NCBI GenBank assembly: GCA_963773835.1
Contig: CAVZCQ010000001.1
Location: 1,302,001 to 1,366,000 of the forward strand
DNA length: 64,000 nucleotides
DNA from: JOPF136 sp963773835
GTDB taxonomy: Bacteria; Acidobacteriota; Terriglobia; Acidiferrales; UBA7541
Direction of reading: 5' to 3'
Under the pieces are notes generated by a model that worked only from the letters and a program-made list of their open reading frames with translations, was not told the origin of the DNA and did no database searches. Below, one piece after another: positions 37,401 to 45,611 of this stretch. Every line of letters begins with the position of its first letter. The stretch's first letter is position 1. A program made the position numbers and the translations under genes.

Positions 37401-40400
37401 TCCGTGGGGCCGGACAATCGCGGATTCATGACGCTCACCGCGGCGGGGATGGCCGGGAGTCTAAACGCGGCGATCGCGGTCGGCGAGGTGTACCGCGGGG
37501 TCGCTTACAGCGCGAGTATCACCCAGTTCAACGACAACGACGCCAACGACCATATCGGGTCGGGGTTCCTGAGGCTGCAGGATTCCACGGCGTTCACTCA
37601 AAACGCGTTCGCTGGAACATTCGTCTACGGTTTGTCCGGGCAGGACTCCTCTCTGGCGCGCGCGGCGGAAGTCGGAACCATTTCCTTCGACAATATGCTG
37701 CATCTGACCGGGGGCGCCATCATCTTGAACGATGCCGGGGCGATCTCGAACATCAGTGCGTTCGGGGGGACGTACACCGCGCCGGATGGCAACGGAAGAA
37801 CCGTGCTCTCCGAAACCTTTACGGTTACGCTCAAAGGATCCGGCAGTGGGGTTGCCGCGGGTTCCACGTTTGTTGTGTACATCATTGACGCGAATGAGGG
37901 AGTGGCCATGAATCTCGATGCCCGGCCCAACTTCATTCTGATGGGGACGGGATTGCGGCAGACGAATCCGGGGACGTTCAGCACCAACTCGCTGGCCGGG
38001 CCGGACGTGTTTCGCCTGGCGGATCCTTCTGGCGGAGGCGGGACGGGAGCCATCGTGGGGGTGGCGACAGCGAGCGTGGTGGGCACGACTCCGACTTTGA
38101 GCATCACCTACGATCAGAATGACTCGGGAACCGTGAACCTGGGACAGACCGCGAGCGGAAGCTACACGGTAACTGCGAGCGGCGCGGTCTCTTCGACCGT
38201 GAGCGGCACATCCGGCCCGGCGACTCTGGACATGTACCTGGCCGCGCCGGACCGCGGCTTCATGCTGTCCGAAGATAATTCCGTGGTATTCGGAACGATC
38301 CAGCCGCAGGTCGGCGGTCCGTTTGCCACCTCGACCTTCAACAGCAACTATTTTCTGGGCCAGCAGGAATCGCTGGCGAACTCGTCTTCGTCATTTTCGG
38401 CGATTGCCGACAGCATCGGCGCCGGAATGCTGAGCGCAACCTCTGACGAAAGCCACATGGGCGGCGACCTGTACTTCGACCAGAATGTGGAAACGCTGAA
38501 TTTCACTGTGGGTTCCGACGGCCACTTCACGGTTCCGGCGGCCGGCACCACGGGCGCGCTGACGGGCTATGCGGTGTCGCCTTTTGAAATCGGATTTTTC
38601 GATACCACCGGCCCTCCGTCCGACCCGACGCCTTCGGTTCATCCCGGCCTGGTGATCGTGAAAACGCTCACGGCACCACCGGGGACGCCGTCGCCTGCAG
38701 CCATGACGGTGAACTTCCCGGCGACGGCGATCGGGAACACGGCGATGTCCACGCCCATCACCATTACGAACGTGGGGCTGGGGCCGATGGCATTTCCGAC
38801 CCTGAACACCACCGGATCGCCGGATTTCAGTGCGACCAGCACATGTCTGCCAGCCAGCTTCCTGCCCATTTTCCGGCCGGGGGCTACGTGCACGATCACG
38901 ATCACGTTCATGCCCACGATGACCACGGCCGTGGGCACGATGCTGAATGAAACTCTCATCCTGAACACCGACGGCACCACGAAGGTCACCTTCACCCTGA
39001 CCGGCACGGCCACCGGCGCGTGCAGCAGCAACTGGACAGGCACGGCGGGTGACAGCCAATGGACCAATGCCATGAACTGGAGCCCGGCCGCGCTTCCCTC
39101 CGGTACCGACAACGCTTGCATCGGCGCCGGGTTTGCGGTCCTCCTCAGCACTGGGGCGCAGTCCGTGAATTCGCTGAATTCCATGGGCTCGCTGAATGTG
39201 ACGGGGGGCAGTCTGGCGATGGCAACCGCATCCACGCTCAATGTGCTGATCGACTCCGGCGGGACGGTGAATTTCAACGGGACCACGACGATAACGAACG
39301 CGACGCTGTCGGCCACCGGAGTCTTCGGCGGGAGCGGGGCGGTGACGATTTCCAGCCCGTTCACCTGGCAGGGTGGGACGCTGCAAGGGACGGGCTCGTT
39401 CACGACCACCGGAAATATTGTGGCGAACAGCGGGACCATTACACTGAGCGCGACGACGTTGAACGTGAACGCGGGGATGACGCTGAGCGGCGGGGGCCAA
39501 TTGAACATGGAGAACGGCGCGGTACTGGTCAACGCTTCGGCCAGCGTCCTCGATATCCAAAACAATGGACAGTTGTCGAACCTGGGAGGCACGGCTCCGG
39601 TGATCATGAACTCCGGAACGGTGCAGCAGTCCATGGCCTCGGGGCCCGCATTCATCAACGTTGCGGTGGTGAACAGCGGCACGGTGCAGGCGACGACGGG
39701 CATCTTTGTCCTGAATGTCGGCACCACGAGCACGGGCAATTACAAGGCCACGACCGTGGGAGCAACGCTGCAATTTGGCGGCTCTCCCGCGTTCAATCTC
39801 AGCGGAACCCTTTCCGGCGCGGGGACAATGAACTTCCAGGGGGGTACGGAGAACCTGACCGGAAATTACAACGTCACGGGAAACACGATGGTGACGGGCG
39901 GTACGGTAAACATCACGGCACCGGGGACAATCGCCACCCTGGGAACGGTGACCATCAGCGCGGGAACGCTGAATCTCTCGAGTGCCACGTCGCCGGTCAC
40001 GATTGGGTCGTTGACATTCTCCGGGCCCAGCGCGCTGCTGGACGGGTCGAACAACATAGTGGTGAGCGGGTCGCTGACGTGGACACAGGGTGGATTGATC
40101 AGCGGGACGGGCGGCACGACGGTGAACGCGCCGATCATGATCACCAATGGCCCGGCGGCCCTGAGCGGACGCGCGCTGGTGGCCAATGGGAATACGACGA
40201 TCGGCGCGGGAGGCTCACTCTTTCTAGCCAGCGGGGCGGTTTGGACCAACTCCACCGGGTTCACTACCAGCTTTCTGAGCAGCGCCAATGGGGTGAATCA
40301 GGGCGCGGGAGCCCCGTCGGCGTTCAATAACCAGGGAACATTGGCGGCAAATACCGGGAGCACTCTGTTTTTCGCGGCGGCGCTGAACAATACAGGGCTC

Positions 40401-43400
40401 GTAAACGTCCAGTCGGGGACTCTGACGCTAAGTGGCGGCGGGACATGCGCGCCGGCGGCGAATTGCTCGGGCTCGATCACAATGGTCAGCGGGACGGGGA
40501 TCACCTTTTCCGGGGGAACGTACAACCTGGGAGGCAGTTTGACGGGGACGGGCACGACGACGGTGACGGTGAGCAGCGGCGCCACAGTGAATTTTGCGGC
40601 TTCGGCGGCCGGCATCACTTCGCTCGCGGATGAGGGGACAGTGACCATCGCCCCAGGGATAAATCTCGGCATCGGCACGGTTACGGTCGGCGTCGGATTT
40701 CCCAACCTGCTCAGCGGGTTCGGGTCGATCACGGGGAACGTGAACGTGACCAACGGCACTTTGCATCCAGGCGGCTCGCCCGGAACTCTCACTGTCAACG
40801 GGAATCTGACCATGGGGGCGAGTAGTTTGCTGACCATCGATTTGGGCGCTACGGGCAATTCCGAGCTGGTGGTGACCGGGACGCCGCCGACGAGTGGCGT
40901 AGCCACGCTGGCGGGCACATTGAACGTGGCGGACTTCGGCGGTTTCGTACCGTCAGCCGGAAACTCGTTCGTCATCGTCAGTGCGCCTGCCGTGACGGGC
41001 ACGTTCACGAGCACGAATCTGCCTTCGCCCCCGACGCTGAATCTCGCGTACGCCGCCACGTCGGTGACGCTGAGCGTTCCGGCGGCCGGGTCGTGCACGA
41101 AGACGTTCAACGTGGCGTCGGGCACGTGGGAGACCGGCACGAACTGGATGCCCGCTGGCGTGCCCGCGTCCACCGACACTGCTTGCGTCAATTCCCCGAA
41201 TGCGGCCACGGTTACGGCGGCCGGCAACGCGGTCGCCGGGCTGCAAATTTCCGGCACGGTCGCGATCAACACGGGGCTGACGCTTACGGACTCGGGGCCG
41301 CTCACACTCACGGGAACGATCAGCGGACCGGGCACGGCAAACGTGGCCGGAATGTTCGCGTGGACCGACGGGACGGTGAACGGGGGTCTGACTCTGAATT
41401 CCGGCGGAGGAATCACGATCGGCGGCACGGGCCTGGCGACACTGAACGGTGCGACGGTGAAAACCACTGCCGCAACGATGATGAGCCAGAACCTGGCCAT
41501 GAACAACGGGGCGACATTTACGAATGCCGGAGGCACATTCACACTCACGAACGATTCCTCGATCACCAACACGGGCGCTGCAGCTACGTTCAACAACATG
41601 GGGATGTTCACGAAGTCGGGAGGAACGGGCGCCGGGAGCACGATCAGTCCGGTGTTCACGAGCAGAGGCAGCGTGCAGGTGCAGGCGAGCCTGCTGGACG
41701 TGGCGGATGAATCGGGGAGCACGGGGTCGTACACGGTTTCGCCGGGCGCGACGCTGCAGTTCGGAGGCCCGGTGGCGTTCGGAGCGGGGAGCAGCGTGAG
41801 CGGGGCGGGCACGGTGCAGATTACGCCGTTCACGGCCACAGTTTCCTTTACGCCGGCTACGTACAACGTGACCGGAGCGACGATGTTCGGCGGAAATAAG
41901 AATCTGACATTCGCGCCGGGCACGCTGACCAGCCTGGGGGCGTTGACCGAGAATCAGGGCGGGGGAGCGACGGCGTTTTTCACCGCGGCGATCCCGTCGG
42001 CGTTCCCGTTGACGGTGACGCTCGGAACGATCAGCTTCCAGACGCCCGGAATCGTTCCGCTCACCACACTCAATGTTTCCAACGGGGTGTTCGACAGCTT
42101 CAACACGGTCAACATCAGCGGGCTGTTCACGTGGAGCGGGGTGGGAACGATTCAGACGAACAGCACCACCACGCCCATCAATGCCAACGGCGGAATCACC
42201 GTGCCTGCCGGATCGAACATCACGATGCAATTCGGGGAGCTGAACAATTTCGGCACGGCGACCTTCCAGGGTCCCAACGCCAGCACCCTGACGCAGGGCA
42301 GTTCGTCGGCCTTGATCTTCAACAAATCAGGGGCGAATTGGAATTTTCAAAATGCCAGCAACATCATGCCCCTCTCTCCGGGCGGCGGCGGATTGTTTAC
42401 CAATCAGGGGACGTTCACCATGTCCGGTTCGGGAACGACGCAGTTCCTGATCGAACTGGACAACAACGGCGCGGTGCAGGTGAACTCGGGCCAACTGATG
42501 CTCTCGGACAGCAGTATCAGCTCGGGGTCCTGGACCGTGGCGACCGGCGCCACGCTGACGTTCGGCGGATTCGGGGGCGGCCCGGCCTGCCTGGCCTACA
42601 ACATGACGGGAAGCTTCGGCGGGTCAGGCTCGATCATCGCGTTGTCGCAATGTCTGCAATTCGGCTCCGGGGCTTCGACGGTAGCCGGCAACACGCTCAA
42701 CCTGTTGATCAACGGGGCGACAGTTGCCGTAAACAGCGGCGTCACGCTGGGATTCCCGACGGTGACGCTGCAAGGGGGCCTGCTCGACGGGCAGGGGACC
42801 CTGGTGGGCAATGTGACGAATACCGGCGGGACACTGGCGCCGGGCGTACCCAACGCCAACTCGCTTCCTTTTGCACCCGGAATCTTCACCATTACGGGCA
42901 ATTACACGCAGAGGGCGGGCACCACCTTGAACATCCGCATCAGCGGACTGACAGCGGGAACGGGCTACAGCCAACTGATGGTGAGCGGGACCGCGACGAT
43001 TGCGGGAACGATCACCGGCCCTCTGGTGGGCTCACCGCCGGCGGCGGGCAGTGCGATCACGCCGTTGATTGCAGGCGCTCCGGTGGCGGGGACATTTACC
43101 ACGAATACGCTGCAGGCTCCGCCGAGCGACAACTGGGCCCTCACGTACAACACGAACGCGCCGGCGGGGAACGTGGTGGCTACCCTGCAAGCGCCGCCGG
43201 CGCCGATGATTGCGGCGGCGCCCAACCCGTTGCCGTTTGGCAACCAGCCGAAAGGCATGATGAGCGGGGCGCTGACCCTGACGTTCTCGAACCCAGGGAC
43301 GGCGGCGTTGATGATCACCGGAGGGCTGACCCCGACGGGCGGGAACGCAACCGACTTTGCGCAGGTGGTTGGCGGAGGGAACTGCGGGACTACGCTGCCC

Positions 43401-44546
43401 ATCACGATTGCCGCGGGGTCGAATTGCACGGTGCAGTACACCTTCACGCCATCCATGGCGGCGATGGAATCCACGACGCTGCAGGTGGCGAACAATAGCG
43501 CGACCAACCCGTACATGGTGACGCTGAACGGGACCGGGATACTGCCAATGGTGACGTTCACACCGGCGGCAGGGACGACGTTGAACTTCGGCGCGGAGGC
43601 GCCGGGGACGCCGAGCGGGGTGATGACGGTGACGCTCTCCGTGGCTGCGGGGACGGGGACGTTGCAGCTCTCGTCCATCTTCATCACGCCGGGCGCGAAT
43701 ACCGGAGCGAACGACTTCGCGTTCGCTTCGGGGACGACGTGTCCGACCGATGGAGGCGCGTTTACGGGGAGTTGCGTGGTGAACCTGACGTTCACGCCGT
43801 CGATGCCGGCGACGGAGAACGCCACGCTGACGTTTGCGGGGACGAACCTGACGGGAAGTCCGGTGACATTTCCGCTGACGGGGATCGGGGCCTCGACGGC
43901 GGCGGGGTTCACGTTCACGGCGACATCGCCGACAGGAGGGAACGGGACGACGGTGTCGATCCTGCCGGGAGACACGGCGACGTTCACGCTGGTGATCCAG
44001 CCGAATCCGGGATTCATCGGGCCGATCACGGTGGCGTGCATGGAGATGCCGGCAATCCCATCGACGATACTGACGACGAGCCCGGCGACGACGATCAATG
44101 TGATGACGTCGCCGAGCGGGCCGATCACGGTGACGTGCACGCTGCAGACGAACTGCGTGCCGGCGCTGGTGGGGCCACGGGCGCCGTGGAACGTGCCGGG
44201 GCCATGGACGCCGTCCCGAGGCTTCGGGATGGCGGAGGTGAGCGGGCTGGTGCTGTTGCTGGCGATGCTGTGCCGAAAGACGGCGCGAGGCCCGGGCCGG
44301 AGATCCCGAAACTTCGGGACGGGAGGCGAGTGGGCGCAGCGGCTGGTTCCGGTGGCGGCAGCGTGCGTGCTGGTGCTGTTGGTGATGACGTGGACGGCGT
44401 GCGTGAGCAACCCGCCGGCGGCGATCCCGAACGCGCCGACCACACCGGCAGGGGCGTATCAGATTCAGGTGGTGGCCACGGCACCGGGCCCGGCGGGACA
44501 GCCCCCGGTGAAGCAGACCGTGTCGCTCACCGTGCACATCCTCTAG
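31479..44546 (+). CDS. Giant secreted NHL/beta-helix repeat protein (4355 residues)
   Basis: ATG 31479 has AGGAGG 6 nt upstream; an in-frame TTG precedes it. Signal peptide 1-23 (LILAAGAQA). Residues about 25-724: NHL-type propeller repeats (VAVDSAGNIYIADQLNNRIRRV and many variants, each with TVAGTG...FSGD). About 728-844: choice-of-anchor-D/ASH-like domain. About 855-1790: Gly/Thr/Asn-rich beta-helix with three tandem 260-270-residue repeats. About 1810-1910: putative Ig (He_PIG-like). About 1917-2400: beta-rich module (TGQYVLLMEGF...). About 2406-2514: second ASH-like domain. Two more beta-helix blocks start at about 2518 and 3206. Two ASH-like domains lie at about 3908-4140. Near the C-terminus are two hydrophobic segments (about 4254-4267 and 4288-4310), then TPAGAYQIQVVATAP...TVSLTVHIL. 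Probably a cell-surface or extracellular structural/adhesive protein; its role is unknown. Confidence 0.88.
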   Translation: MTRSFRLAAGLLTILILAAGAQAQNPINTVAGNGAIGDSGQATSAIIAGASGVAVDSAGNIYIADQLNNRIRRVAFGTNMITTFAGSGILGVGGNGNPAVNATFLLPQAVAVDVANNLLYIVDQGSNTVRVVNISSGVINNYAGTGSAGFSGDNNPATSAQLNNPTALYVDSAGNLYISDSDNCVIRKVDRTASHIITTIAGTPQTCGYAGDTKAATSALLNLPGRVVMDSLGQIYIADTDNNRVRLVDVSGNINTVAGTGVPGFSGDGNSALSAELSFPKAVALDLSGNLLIVDTGNHAIRQVSGGNISTIAGLGGSAGFTGDGKVATSATLSHPQDVAFDSLGNLLIADSSNGRIRSVNKTTQVISTVAGGATISPGTATALPIGPPSGLAHDSAGNVYVASPGGFVMKLDTSGNLTIVAGQPNISEGFSGDKNLATSAMLEFSLGIAVDDLGDLYLADQNNNRIRLVNPSGLITTIAGSGLPGPENGGFGGDGGAATSAQLNRPDGVAVDGQGNVYIADTHNDRVREIYCANNAIPCTPPTGFSAGDINTIAGTGIQGYNGDNQAATAAQLNRPSGVALDGGGNLYIYDSKNQRIRKVDTGTPPMITTVAGTGASGYNGDGMAATSANMSLFNGASGIAVDSAGNLYISDFGNFRVRKVDASTGMISTIVDNTGTAGFSGDANPAAAATINGVLALDVDASGNLNLADTFNYRVRQVTGIASPATAPIVNLSPGSLTFPTTNIGTTSASMRVTLTNTGGSALNLTSVAITGGNANLFAIVASSSTCVSGGVVGVPNGTCVVDVTFSPRQFDTGMLSSSLVFTDNGPGGSQSVSLTGTGANLAPVSCNTSFIPTSDVWELAANWTGGAIPGPSDSLCIPGGRTATIASSSPTVAALSVSGTLVIGTGPLTVSGQMDLSGTLTGAGNLTINGLLNWTSGFMCTDPACGMPSGAQAVTNANGGATLPANATNLYGRTLNTSGMVTLAAGRNVSFGYGAVVNNLSGGTWNITNNLFLMNATGGGSFNNVGTFEYSTAGLYIQVQPAFTNSGVVQVNAGYLDMLAVAASTGSWFSGSGNGLGISSGAGNTATLSGSISGAGGVGFGAQGGTLNVTGAYNVTGGTSASGPGITSFNGTVTSVGPVDATGSGTLNFLTPIANSTLGSVQIDGGTANFSTGSVITALTMTFTGNGGTLAGTDTVNVSGTLTWAAGNMCTDPACGPVAGAQGVTNANGGINATISPSGGGEAGVSLYGRTLNTSGTVTVGGYGTAIVMGNGAVLNNLATGAWIVNSGQVNDGGGGDIFNNEGMFETNAGTFCCSFSVPFNNAGTVQANGGAPNFETVVNSTGSWSVASGVTLNISSGGPSFAANTATLSGAFSGAGTFRFGGQSGTLNLTGGYNVTGGTQIVNGLTNFLAPVTSMGAVAITGGEGNFSTGGPVLMPTLNLSNGNLAGTDTVTVSGMLTWASAGGGGSMCTNVACTAPTGAQGVTNANGGITFSGIPHLYGRTVNTNGIVTANCNTITFGYGGVMTNLAGGTWNLNCNLGTSTGGGTFNNGGMFVVSAGNSASVNPVFNNNGTVQANMGLLQLHAGGSGTGTYTAAGGEIDFLAGDFTLGGPVTGSGTVMFNNGGTVTLSGSINMPGTGTVDVNGAFFNVGGVITLFPTTFVLSGSTITAGALNIGNSALFEGTGTVNAPVSLASSTIHPGMSPGIITITNSFTMDSGSSLNADIGGNAPGTGYSQLVVNGAATLAGTLNAQYINGFMAGPGNSFELIAPMTVSGGFGTLNLPAPPAGQTFSVNYKQASSGGVTLQASGGTPPPTFSSTTLPNGAVNVPYGADIQVSGGTPPYTFAVATGSALPTGFSLTTTQNGTVAAGHVYSTTTPTGTSMFGVTVTDNLGAMTTATISLTISAAPPNTQPSLLTGQYVLLMEGFGESNGNEHGAVGSLTFDGMGGVTGVADINDPSGVSQNVAVTGTYSVGPDNRGFMTLTAAGMAGSLNAAIAVGEVYRGVAYSASITQFNDNDANDHIGSGFLRLQDSTAFTQNAFAGTFVYGLSGQDSSLARAAEVGTISFDNMLHLTGGAIILNDAGAISNISAFGGTYTAPDGNGRTVLSETFTVTLKGSGSGVAAGSTFVVYIIDANEGVAMNLDARPNFILMGTGLRQTNPGTFSTNSLAGPDVFRLADPSGGGGTGAIVGVATASVVGTTPTLSITYDQNDSGTVNLGQTASGSYTVTASGAVSSTVSGTSGPATLDMYLAAPDRGFMLSEDNSVVFGTIQPQVGGPFATSTFNSNYFLGQQESLANSSSSFSAIADSIGAGMLSATSDESHMGGDLYFDQNVETLNFTVGSDGHFTVPAAGTTGALTGYAVSPFEIGFFDTTGPPSDPTPSVHPGLVIVKTLTAPPGTPSPAAMTVNFPATAIGNTAMSTPITITNVGLGPMAFPTLNTTGSPDFSATSTCLPASFLPIFRPGATCTITITFMPTMTTAVGTMLNETLILNTDGTTKVTFTLTGTATGACSSNWTGTAGDSQWTNAMNWSPAALPSGTDNACIGAGFAVLLSTGAQSVNSLNSMGSLNVTGGSLAMATASTLNVLIDSGGTVNFNGTTTITNATLSATGVFGGSGAVTISSPFTWQGGTLQGTGSFTTTGNIVANSGTITLSATTLNVNAGMTLSGGGQLNMENGAVLVNASASVLDIQNNGQLSNLGGTAPVIMNSGTVQQSMASGPAFINVAVVNSGTVQATTGIFVLNVGTTSTGNYKATTVGATLQFGGSPAFNLSGTLSGAGTMNFQGGTENLTGNYNVTGNTMVTGGTVNITAPGTIATLGTVTISAGTLNLSSATSPVTIGSLTFSGPSALLDGSNNIVVSGSLTWTQGGLISGTGGTTVNAPIMITNGPAALSGRALVANGNTTIGAGGSLFLASGAVWTNSTGFTTSFLSSANGVNQGAGAPSAFNNQGTLAANTGSTLFFAAALNNTGLVNVQSGTLTLSGGGTCAPAANCSGSITMVSGTGITFSGGTYNLGGSLTGTGTTTVTVSSGATVNFAASAAGITSLADEGTVTIAPGINLGIGTVTVGVGFPNLLSGFGSITGNVNVTNGTLHPGGSPGTLTVNGNLTMGASSLLTIDLGATGNSELVVTGTPPTSGVATLAGTLNVADFGGFVPSAGNSFVIVSAPAVTGTFTSTNLPSPPTLNLAYAATSVTLSVPAAGSCTKTFNVASGTWETGTNWMPAGVPASTDTACVNSPNAATVTAAGNAVAGLQISGTVAINTGLTLTDSGPLTLTGTISGPGTANVAGMFAWTDGTVNGGLTLNSGGGITIGGTGLATLNGATVKTTAATMMSQNLAMNNGATFTNAGGTFTLTNDSSITNTGAAATFNNMGMFTKSGGTGAGSTISPVFTSRGSVQVQASLLDVADESGSTGSYTVSPGATLQFGGPVAFGAGSSVSGAGTVQITPFTATVSFTPATYNVTGATMFGGNKNLTFAPGTLTSLGALTENQGGGATAFFTAAIPSAFPLTVTLGTISFQTPGIVPLTTLNVSNGVFDSFNTVNISGLFTWSGVGTIQTNSTTTPINANGGITVPAGSNITMQFGELNNFGTATFQGPNASTLTQGSSSALIFNKSGANWNFQNASNIMPLSPGGGGLFTNQGTFTMSGSGTTQFLIELDNNGAVQVNSGQLMLSDSSISSGSWTVATGATLTFGGFGGGPACLAYNMTGSFGGSGSIIALSQCLQFGSGASTVAGNTLNLLINGATVAVNSGVTLGFPTVTLQGGLLDGQGTLVGNVTNTGGTLAPGVPNANSLPFAPGIFTITGNYTQRAGTTLNIRISGLTAGTGYSQLMVSGTATIAGTITGPLVGSPPAAGSAITPLIAGAPVAGTFTTNTLQAPPSDNWALTYNTNAPAGNVVATLQAPPAPMIAAAPNPLPFGNQPKGMMSGALTLTFSNPGTAALMITGGLTPTGGNATDFAQVVGGGNCGTTLPITIAAGSNCTVQYTFTPSMAAMESTTLQVANNSATNPYMVTLNGTGILPMVTFTPAAGTTLNFGAEAPGTPSGVMTVTLSVAAGTGTLQLSSIFITPGANTGANDFAFASGTTCPTDGGAFTGSCVVNLTFTPSMPATENATLTFAGTNLTGSPVTFPLTGIGASTAAGFTFTATSPTGGNGTTVSILPGDTATFTLVIQPNPGFIGPITVACMEMPAIPSTILTTSPATTINVMTSPSGPITVTCTLQTNCVPALVGPRAPWNVPGPWTPSRGFGMAEVSGLVLLLAMLCRKTARGPGRRSRNFGTGGEWAQRLVPVAAACVLVLLVMTWTACVSNPPAAIPNAPTTPAGAYQIQVVATAPGPAGQPPVKQTVSLTVHIL
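34302..36460 (+). repeat. Three tandem 260-270-residue repeats inside the giant protein
   Basis: Each unit opens with MCT-x-x-AC followed by GAQ(A/G)VTNANGG, LYGRT(L/V)NT, a GYG/GNG-A-V-NNL motif and (G/A)(T/A)W. Starts are at 34302 (residue 942), 35112 (residue 1212) and 35892 (residue 1472), so the steps are 810 and 780 bp. The end of the third unit is less sharp. Confidence 0.8.
44214..44229. repeat. TCCCGA-GGCT-TCGGGA palindrome (copy B)
   Basis: Six-base arms with a 4-nt centre, in frame inside the giant gene (encoding PSRGFGM), just before the first C-terminal hydrophobic segment. Related to the elements at 6807-6829 and 44304-44319. Confidence 0.6.
44304..44319. repeat. TCCCGAA-AC-TTCGGGA palindrome (copy C)
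   Basis: Seven-base arms with a 2-nt centre, in frame inside the giant gene (encoding RSRNFGTG), between the two C-terminal hydrophobic segments and 90 bp from copy B. Confidence 0.6.
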
Positions 44547-44707
44547 CCCCTGGGCTCAAATTTTGCGGCGATGGTCCGGAGCGTGGCCGCGCTCTGATGC
44601 GAAAGAAGAGCCGAGCGGAAGAATGACGATTGACATGAGGCTGCCGTTGAAGTAACACATTCTCTACAGCCTTGGACTTGCCGGGCTTCGCTGGCGGGGG
44701 TGGCCAA

Positions 44708-45529
44708 ATGAGACAACGGTCCAATCTCACGTGGTTCTTTGCTGTCTTGCTTACCGTGCTTCTGGTGTTCCCCATGCCGCTTCCTGCACAGGGGAGGAGC
44801 GCCGGGGCGATCCAGCGGCTGATCGGCAGCGTGAACCTGCAACACGACCGGCGGGTGCTGCTGGCATCTTCAGGGGCCAAACTATTTTGGGGAGACATCG
44901 TGAGCACGCTCCAGGACGGCCGGGCGCGCATCGCGCTCGATGACGGGTCCATCCTCAACGTAGGGTCGAACTCGAGCCTCAAAATCATCCAGCACGACGC
45001 GGCCACGCAGCAAACGCAGGTCCAGTTGGCCTACGGAAGGCTGCGGGCGAGCGCGGTTCGCCTGGCGCGCTCCGGGTCTTCGTTTCAGGTGCGCACGCCC
45101 ACAGCGGTGGCGGGCGTGGTGGGGACGGACTTCACGCTTACGTACGAAAACGGAATCACGAGCCTGAGCGTAACGGAAGGCTCGGTGAATTTCTGCAACT
45201 TCGGTGGACAGTGCGTGACGGTGGGGGCGGGCTTCACATCCACGATTCGCGACAATGGGGCGCCTTCGCAACCATCGCCGACGACGCCCGGAACGGCCAC
45301 GGACAACGTCGAGAGTACATCGGTGGCAGGGGGAGGCGGAGCCGGCGGGGTCACGGTGGTAGCAGGGACGACGGCTGCCGGCCATGTCTCCGTGATCGTC
45401 GCCGTGATTGGAGCGCTCGGTGCCGTTGGGGGCATCGTGGGAGTTACTGTGGGCACCAACGGAACGAAGTGCGGCTGCAATACCGTGCTCCCGGGCGGAG
45501 TGGCCAACCGGCATTCCGGCCACCCGTAA
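44708..45529 (+). CDS. Secreted FecR-domain protein
   Basis: 273 residues from the ATG at 44708; the frame is open from 44672. A signal peptide (1-28) is followed by one FecR-like domain (about 35-175): GSVNLQHDRRVLLASSGAKLFWGDIVSTLQDGRARIALDDGSILNVGSNSSLKI ... VRTPTAVAGVVGTDFTL. Then come a Pro/Thr/Gly-rich linker, a hydrophobic Gly/Val/Ala-rich stretch (about 228-250) and a C-terminus with CGC. FecR domains occur both in iron-signalling anti-sigma regulators and in many secreted proteins of unknown role; no sigma factor is adjacent here, so the second group fits better. It lies 161 bp after the giant gene and may be linked to it. Confidence 0.85.
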   Translation: MRQRSNLTWFFAVLLTVLLVFPMPLPAQGRSAGAIQRLIGSVNLQHDRRVLLASSGAKLFWGDIVSTLQDGRARIALDDGSILNVGSNSSLKIIQHDAATQQTQVQLAYGRLRASAVRLARSGSSFQVRTPTAVAGVVGTDFTLTYENGITSLSVTEGSVNFCNFGGQCVTVGAGFTSTIRDNGAPSQPSPTTPGTATDNVESTSVAGGGGAGGVTVVAGTTAAGHVSVIVAVIGALGAVGGIVGVTVGTNGTKCGCNTVLPGGVANRHSGHP

Positions 45530-45611
45530 CGCGCGCGAAACCCTCGAAACATCCGGTGTGAGGTCGGTCTGGCTTTCCCGATGCGGGGTTCAGCGCGCGG
45601 GTGTCTGCGGC

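Noticed and set aside
44545..44556. AGCC-CCTG-GGCT as a terminator after the giant gene
   Set aside because: Only a 4-bp stem and no T-run directly after it.
44708..45529. FecR protein as part of an iron-signalling sigma/anti-sigma system
   Set aside because: No ECF sigma gene and no matching signalling receptor adjoin; the TonB receptor nearby lacks a visible N-terminal signalling (STN) domain.
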